A DNA stretch of 64,000 bases from Coprinopsis marcescibilis (Eukaryota; Basidiomycota; Agaricomycetes; Agaricales; Psathyrellaceae): NCBI GenBank assembly GCA_004369085.1, contig ML210250.1:18760-82759 (forward strand), written 5' to 3'. The position numbers and the translations under genes were made by a program. Shown one piece after another: positions 58,186-64,000 of the stretch (the first letter of the stretch is position 1; each line of letters begins with the position of its first letter). Under the pieces are notes generated by a model. The model was given only the letters and a program-made list of their open reading frames with translations. It ran no database searches and had not been told where the DNA came from.

Positions 58186-59608
58186 ATGCTTTCTCCAATC
58201 CAGGTTGCTTTCGGTGTGTTTTCCTCTGTGTGGTCGTAACGAGACCTCAGCTGACCATGCTCTCTCGTTTACAGTGGTCGTTGTCGCTCTTTACCTTCTT
58301 TGCGCTGTCCTCACCTGCATCCGCCTCGCCCATCGATTTCAACGGAGTCAACTATGGTGGGATGACTTTTGGGCAGGCCTGGCTGCCTTGAGCGGGACTT
58401 TCATCGCCGGACTATACATAGCAATTGTCCTGATCAAGGACAGGCGTAAGTCATTCCCGCCTCAAGTCTTTCGATGACACTAAACGTCCAAAGGAGAACT
58501 ACCCCAGATTACGCAGAGCTTTTTAAACTGGGCAGGGTTTTTCGGTAATACTGTGTCAACTTGGTGCGCCTTCGTTTCCTTGCATCGCTGTCGTCGCTGT
58601 AGTTCTCACTGAGTTGTAACACATCCAGGGCCGCGCGATACTCCATTCTCACCACGATCATTCGGATACTGCCTACCGGAGCAAATAGAGCAATAACGAA
58701 AGTGTCGTTTTGCATTATGGGTCCAATGTCGCTCGCTATCATCTTAGCACACATCTTCATGTGTGGATTACCAGTACCCTCGTCAACCACAGCATGCGGC
58801 TTGCCAATTCGCAGCATCATCCTTCAGCTCACTTGTGAGCCACAGTTCCTGCTGCACGGTGCACCTCACTCACTAAACCACTATGCGTTATCACAGGTGG
58901 CCTCACAGCGATCGCCTGGCTCGTAGTGTGGCCAATATACATCCTATGGCGCATGAAACTTCCAAGGACCCATCGCAACTTGATTGTCGCCTGTTTCGCG
59001 TCCGCCGTGTCCCTTGCTGTGATTGAGATACTCCATGCCAACTTCCTTGTCAAATTCTCCAACACCCCAACAGAGGTTTTGAGATCCCCTGCGTTCAACC
59101 CGGTCCCATTGACCTTCACGGGGAACTTTCAGGTTGGTCCCCTTCTGTCATCTCGTGGCTCGCTAGCCTAAGCCTACCACGCAGTCGATATTTGCAATGT
59201 TCTGTTGTAACAACTTGGTCCTTGTCACCTTCATGTATCGAATCTGGCGCAACAAACGGGACGGCTCAGAGGGTGAAAGCGAAACCGAGACGTCCTCGGA
59301 CAAGTCATCGTCGGGTGAGTGTCTTCTGATTAAGTGGTAGCTTGGACAACACGCACACAGTCTAACCAAACACCTTCGCCGTTGCAGTTATCTCTGGAGG
59401 AGCGAATACAAGCGATAAAACAGGAGACAGCAATCCAAGTCGCAGTACGACCATGGGAATCTTTTCTTCCGAGTTATCACATTTCACGACTGTTCTCACC
59501 AACTCCCAGGACGACCAGTCCGCCAGTGTTCCGTCAGATCTATCCGCTGTGTCAGCATCAGTTCATAAAGTTCGGATACATGATTCAGGGGATGGTTCTC
59601 GCAAATAA
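58186..59608 (+). CDS. fungal rhodopsin-domain-type seven-helix protein, copy D
   Basis: Seven exons join in frame: 58186-58213, 58275-58445, 58494-58563, 58629-58834, 58897-59132, 59185-59314, 59388-59608 (353 aa). Motifs: RLAHRFQRSQLWWDDFWAG, TQSFLNWAGFF, IRILPTGANRAI, HIFMCGLPVPSSTTAC, YILWRMKLPRTHRN, FMYRIWRNKRDG. The Ser/Thr-rich tail ends DSGDGSRK. Its intron set equals that of copies A-C. Intact and probably functional. It sits in tandem with copies C, E and F, all on the plus strand. Confidence 0.8.
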
Positions 59609-60205
59609 GTGAAGGGAGGGACCTGGGATGGGGAATTCTAAAAAGACTTTCGCTATGTTGTTTTTGTTGCTTTCGATAGCCATGCCCCGTTAATTAGCTT
59701 TCTTATGTGTTTTAAGTATTTTATAATATACCTCAGGAGTCAGGATTGGCATATTTCTAATTATCAAACGGTCGGCCGTACGCTCGAGGTCAAATTCTCA
59801 AATCTGCGACAAACTTGAACGTCAACCGCATTCCAACGCACTTTGACAAGGCGTATTGTTTCAATTTACATCCACTCCATACTGCTGCAGCGTTTTATGT
59901 GTCACTGAATGCTCGGGGGGGAATCTCTGGACTATTCCCGTCGATCGGCGGACTTGGTTGGCACCGAACAGCCCTGACATATATTCGACCCGGAATCACA
60001 GCTGTACTTTCAGCTAGTTAGAACCAAGAAAAGCCTGAATGGGTGGCTCAGCGCCTGATTATAGTTGGATGATACTAGTAAATGCAAGCGAAATCGATCT
60101 CTGGATCAAAGCTCAGATGTTTCGGCTGAGTTAGGCTTGGGCGTCAAGTATTGTCCGTTAAACCGAACTGTGCGGTCCGTTGCATAAGTAGTACGTACTT
60201 CAAAA
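59609..60205. other. intergenic, no gene seen
   Basis: The 3' region of copy D and decayed upstream sequence of copy E. CTGAATGG.TGGCTCAG at about 60035 and the text after it recall the upstream regions of copies A, B and F. Confidence 0.4.
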
Positions 60206-61397
60206 GGTGACAACTGTGGTGGGATGGCCTCTGGGCGCTTTTATCTTCCCTTCTTGTGGCTTTCATGATAGTATTCTATATCTCTCAAATTCTGAGCGAC
60301 CGCAGTAGGCACAACGACTTTGGAACCTTCTCAGTCAGACACCTCTGACAGACATAGAGTCTCAAACTCACTCAGAGCTTTCTTAGCTCGATCCATTCTT
60401 TATCACTCAATTAGCCATCTGGTAGGAACACCCCGACTACGTCTACGCATTTACTAATCCTTGTAGGACTGCAAATTTATCCATCCCCGGTACTTGTATA
60501 ATTCCACCAGGGGTCAGAAAAACTATCTCTCAAGGCTCTTTCTGCGGCTTCGTGCATATGCTCATTGCTGTTCTGATTTCCAAAGTCTTCATCTGCAGAA
60601 TCCCGTTGGCGGCGCGACCTTCCGAGGTTTGTGTCTATACCCCGCGGACCGCAATTGTCCAGCTAACACGTACGTTCATTCTGTGTATGATGTGATCAGC
60701 CTGAACGATACAATTTTGAATGACTATACCTCACAGTTGGTATCGCTGCGACCCTATGGCTTGTTGCGTGAACCAGCTACATTCTCTCGAGGATGAAACT
60801 CCCAAAGGCGCATCAGAATATGATCATTGCGTGTTTCGCTTCGGGACATCTCTCGCTGCAGTCGAAGTTATTGATTCTGTCGATATTGTCAGACCAATAA
60901 CTACCCTCCGGATATGATGCACACGTTTAACTTTATCCCATAACCTTCAGCCGCAATCTTCGGTATGATTATAGGGCTCTCACTTCTGCCCACTCTCGAG
61001 CTTCAAGCAGATTTTTTTGGCTCTTCTCGCCTGCAAGAGTTTGGTTCTCGTTACCTATATATATAGAATCTGGGGAAACCGAAAGTGCAACCAGTGTCCA
61101 GGCCACCAGTGACAGGAACAATGACGGTATATGACCATAGGAATCGACCTTGTACAAGATGCAACAGATACATCTGGTGCTGTCTCAACACGCCGAGGAA
61201 GGGGAACTGGAAGATCTGGGGTCACAACCCCAAGCGTGAACTCCACCCCGCAGTTGGCCACCGTCATTACTGACTCAAACGAGCCTCCACGCGACATCTC
61301 TCACCAGTTCTCTGATGTATCAAGGAAGCCGCCAGTAACGGTTCCTATCGAATATTCCGCGCAATCGACGCTGCGGCGTGTAGCCAGCTACGTTTAG
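60206..61397 (+). pseudogene. rhodopsin-like pseudogene, copy E
   Basis: Blocks align in order with copies A, B and F: RRQLWWDGLWALL (60206..), a decayed exon 3, IIPPGVRKTISQGSFCGFV with ICRIPLAARPSEVC (60480-60675), SYILSRMKLPKA (60770-60805), and the tail ATDTSGAVSTRRGRGTG..SRKPPVTV (61155-61397). The first exon is missing, a Trp codon is replaced by TGA at about 60758, a frameshift follows near 60840, and later exons contain stops. The tail is nevertheless very well preserved, so the decay is recent. Confidence 0.75.
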
Positions 61398-62862
61398 TCT
61401 AAGTAGTGCAGGGATATTGGTTTGGATTGACACATCCTCTGCGTTCGCTGGACGTGCGCGCTCGTCTCCAACATAATAGTAAGGAATGAAGACAAGCGAG
61501 TTGATTGGTTCCTCAGAGCCTGTGATGCGCCGTGCGATATCGCTATCCCACACTGGTGCAGTCACCTTTTCATGCCATCGTTCCTAAGTACATAGAAGAT
61601 TTGGACCCACACAGACTCGCGCGTCTCCAAGACTTCCCTCTCAACGCACTGACATGGAAATATGCTCCGGGCCGACAGTGTCGGAGCACTGCTAGAAGCT
61701 GACCGCTTCTGCGGGGTAAAGTGACCGTGGCTGAGATGTGAAAGCTATGTCTAAGACCTATATTCTTCTCGCTTTCCTGAGCCAGTGGACCCACAGCTGG
61801 ATTAGATTAGATTGTGGCAGTGCTACTTATTGGGAGCAGCGTGACAGGAGCCTGAGCCAGACCAGCAGCCAGCTGGCAGACAGAGACCGTGCCTGGATTG
61901 TCTCATTGGACGTGCAGGCTGCATCAGGTCTAACTCGTCGCTCTCTAGTCCAAATATAAGTAATTCCCGATAAGGGCGGAGCTCTAGCACCGTGAATGTC
62001 GACGTCGGAACGATGGCTTGAACGTGGCCGCAATGGATCATAAGGCCAGAGATCTACAGATTCTACGCGAATCAGCCTGGGTATGTGCAAAATAAACTTA
62101 CATACGATGGTTCTCATGCGTGTAGGTCTACATAATGACTGGTTGTGCGCGCACGATGCTCTGGACTGACGGTACCAACCTTCCGGTCTCGTTTGTGTAC
62201 GGCCGCTCGATTAATTAGCCTTCGCGACTGTCTAGACTGCGACTCCTTCAATATGTATGTATATTGTTTCATCTTCTCAGCACTGCTTCGGCATACCACA
62301 TCCTTGGCAGCGGGCCGCAAATCTGTTGAAGTTCTTTTGACACCCGTTGGACCCTGAATGGTTGGCTCAGAGCCTAAGTCTGGTGGAGCGATAAAGGAAC
62401 GTAAAGTTGATGTCTGGATCTAATCTCAATTTTCAACTTCAAGGTCCGGCGAACTACGAGTAGTGGCGAAAAATTACTTGATGTTACGAAAGCGGAATCC
62501 AGCAGTTCGGGAACAGCGAACAAAGGTAATCAATGCTTTCCTCCCGCTTGAGACGACCTACCGTTCGGTTGAAGTGCAATTACAGATGTATTGTCCGAAG
62601 AATTCCTCGTGCCTCTGGCCCTGTTCCGGGCCTTTCGTCGATTCGGGAATGTTACAATTCACATGCTTTCAGCACTCGGACTCGACCTGGAATGCTGTGT
62701 GTAAGTATTGTCAAGTAAATGTGAATAGAATAGACCAATGAATTCATTGTGACATAAATATTCGGCATTAATATTCTGAATTCATCAGAATACTTTGGAC
62801 AACGATGAGCAATCACTGCCAGCTCATCTTACGAAACGTCCACCCAGGAGTATGGTAAGCAT
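61398..62862. repeat. upstream region of copy F, inverted match to block B
   Basis: From about 61990 this matches the reverse complement of 33.1-34.24 kb and, in part, of 21.1-21.69 kb. The 92-codon frame at 62463-62741 corresponds to sequence that is interrupted in copy B, so I do not call it a gene. 61398-61990 shows nothing recognisable. Confidence 0.55.
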
Positions 62863-62868
62863 ATACTC

Positions 62869-62875
62869 TATAAAG
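62869..62875 (+). promoter_or_regulatory. TATA box of rhodopsin-like copy F
   Basis: TATAAAG 62 nt upstream of the ATG, conserved with copies A and B. Confidence 0.6.
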
Positions 62876-62936
62876 TCGTCGCCCCCTTCCTTCTCAACGT
62901 GCATGTAGTGTTCTGGTGTTAAGCCTAAAGCCAAGC

Positions 62937-64000
62937 ATGGCCTCGCTGGAAGACATGAAAAGCGCTTTTAGTGAGTACTACTTTGACATCGTGTCATGTC
63001 TGGGGCTCATTGCAGGATCCGACTATGTATAGCGGCCGTGGTTTCCCTTCATTTTCTCTCTATAGTTGTGACGTGTGTCCGGCTGTATCATCGATTCAAA
63101 AGGCGACAGCTGTGGTGGGATGACTTCTGGGCGCTCGCATCCGCCCTTTTTGCAGCTTTCATAGCTGCATACTACATCTCTCATATTCTGAGAGGCCGCA
63201 GTAGGCAGAAACAATTCATAAGACGTCCTCAAGCTGACATCTCTGGCAGACACATATTCCGAAGTCGTCCAGAACTTTCTTAGCTGGATTCCATTCTTTA
63301 TCACCCCATTAGCCATCTGGTAAGATCAACGTAGCTAGGTCGACGCATTTACTGACTCTATTAGGACTGCGCGGTTCTCCATCCTCGTCACTACTGTTCG
63401 CATAATTCCGCCAGGGGTCAACAAAACTATCTCTCAAGGCTCTTTCTGCGGCTTCGTGCTTATGCTCATTGCTGTTCTGATTTCCAAAGTCTTCCTCTGT
63501 GGGATCCCACTGCCGGCGCGACCTTCTGAGGCTTGTGTCTATACCACACGGACAGCAATTGTGCAGCTAACACGTACGTTCAAACCATGCGATTAGCCTG
63601 AATGATACAATTGTGAACCACATTACCTTACAGTTGGCATATCCGCGACCGTATGGCTCGCTGCTTGGCCGAGCTACATTCTCTCGAGAATGAAACTGCC
63701 AAAGGCCGACAGGAACGTGGTCATTGCGTGTTTTGCTTTCGGGACGTCTCTCGTCGCAGTTGAAACTATCCATGCCGTTAATATCGTTCGGCTGATGAAC
63801 CACCCGCGCGATATGATGCGGACGTTCAACTCAATTCCCATCACTTTCAGCGGCAATTTTCAGGTCCGTTGTTCGCCTTTAGGGTTCTCACTTCTGCTGA
63901 ATCTCAAGCTTCAACTAGGTTATTCTGGCCCTCCTAACATGCAACAGTTTGGTTCTCGTTACTTACCTCTACAGAGTTTGGAGAAATCGAAAGCGCCATA
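62937..64000 (+). CDS. fungal rhodopsin-domain-type seven-helix protein, copy F (runs off the edge)
   Basis: Exons 62937-62970, 63033-63200, 63250-63319, 63365-63573, 63634-63863 and 63919 to the edge, all in frame, covering about 260 residues up to RNRKRH. Sequence is very close to copies A and B: RLYHRFKRRQLWWDDFWAL, YSEVVQNFLSWIPFF, IIPPGVNKTISQGSF, GIPLPARPSEAC, YILSRMKLPKADRN. Exon 2 must use the second of two AGs (63032), because the first (63015) leads straight into a stop. The Ser/Thr-rich tail lies outside the window. It appears intact as far as seen. With its upstream ~0.9 kb it is an inverted duplicate of copy B. Confidence 0.8.

Noticed and set aside
62463..62741. Small gene upstream of rhodopsin copy F, similar to 21185-21529 (minus)
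   Set aside because: The equivalent frame in copy B is interrupted by a stop and the reading frames diverge, so the similarity follows from duplicated upstream DNA.

Overview
The window looks like nuclear DNA of a filamentous basidiomycete, most likely an Agaricomycete. Genes are split by many short introns (about 45-65 nt, GT..AG), and the families are typical of that group: a NACHT-ankyrin NLR, a TPR-CHAT protein, DUF6533 and fungal-rhodopsin-type seven-helix proteins, F-box proteins with an N-terminal coiled coil, and a ULD protein. There is no operon structure, no CRISPR array and no rRNA. All gene models were spliced by hand from reading frame, GT/AG sites and comparison between paralogues inside the window.

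Layout. 1-4.9 kb: a 5'-truncated spliced coding region, a possible transposon-type fragment, a foldback element and a diverged direct repeat. 4.97-8.18 kb: a complete NLR-like NACHT-ankyrin gene. 9.6-10.25 and 16.0-17.3 kb (both minus): two paralogues with a helical, MLKL-N-terminus-like region, the second also carrying a ubiquitin-like domain. Between them lie a broken amidohydrolase (11.3-13.6 kb) and a degenerate ~70-bp tandem array (14.4-15.8 kb). 18.0-26.5 kb (block A): an intact minus-strand rhodopsin-like gene divergent from an intact TPR-CHAT gene, followed by an F-box scrap. 26.8-28.3 kb: the C-terminal half of another amidohydrolase, then a rhodopsin-like relic. 29.4-36.5 kb (block B): a diverged duplicate of block A in which rhodopsin B is intact, CHAT is reduced to its tail and the F-box gene is nearly complete. 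38.2-52.6 kb: three DUF6533 seven-helix genes surround a textbook G-protein alpha subunit gene (43.55-45.03 kb). 53.7-64 kb: rhodopsin-like copies C and D (intact), E (pseudogene) and F (runs off the edge), with a second F-box gene between C and D.

How it may fit together. Two themes stand out. The first is a possible regulated-cell-death or allorecognition neighbourhood: an NLR, two helical-domain proteins without an NTPase core, and a caspase-like CHAT protease. The second is a dense set of seven-helix membrane proteins (seven rhodopsin-like loci and three DUF6533 loci) around one G-alpha gene. The region has expanded by tandem and inverted segmental duplication, with different genes decaying in each copy. 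The functional links are inference. The gene structures and duplications are read directly from the sequence.
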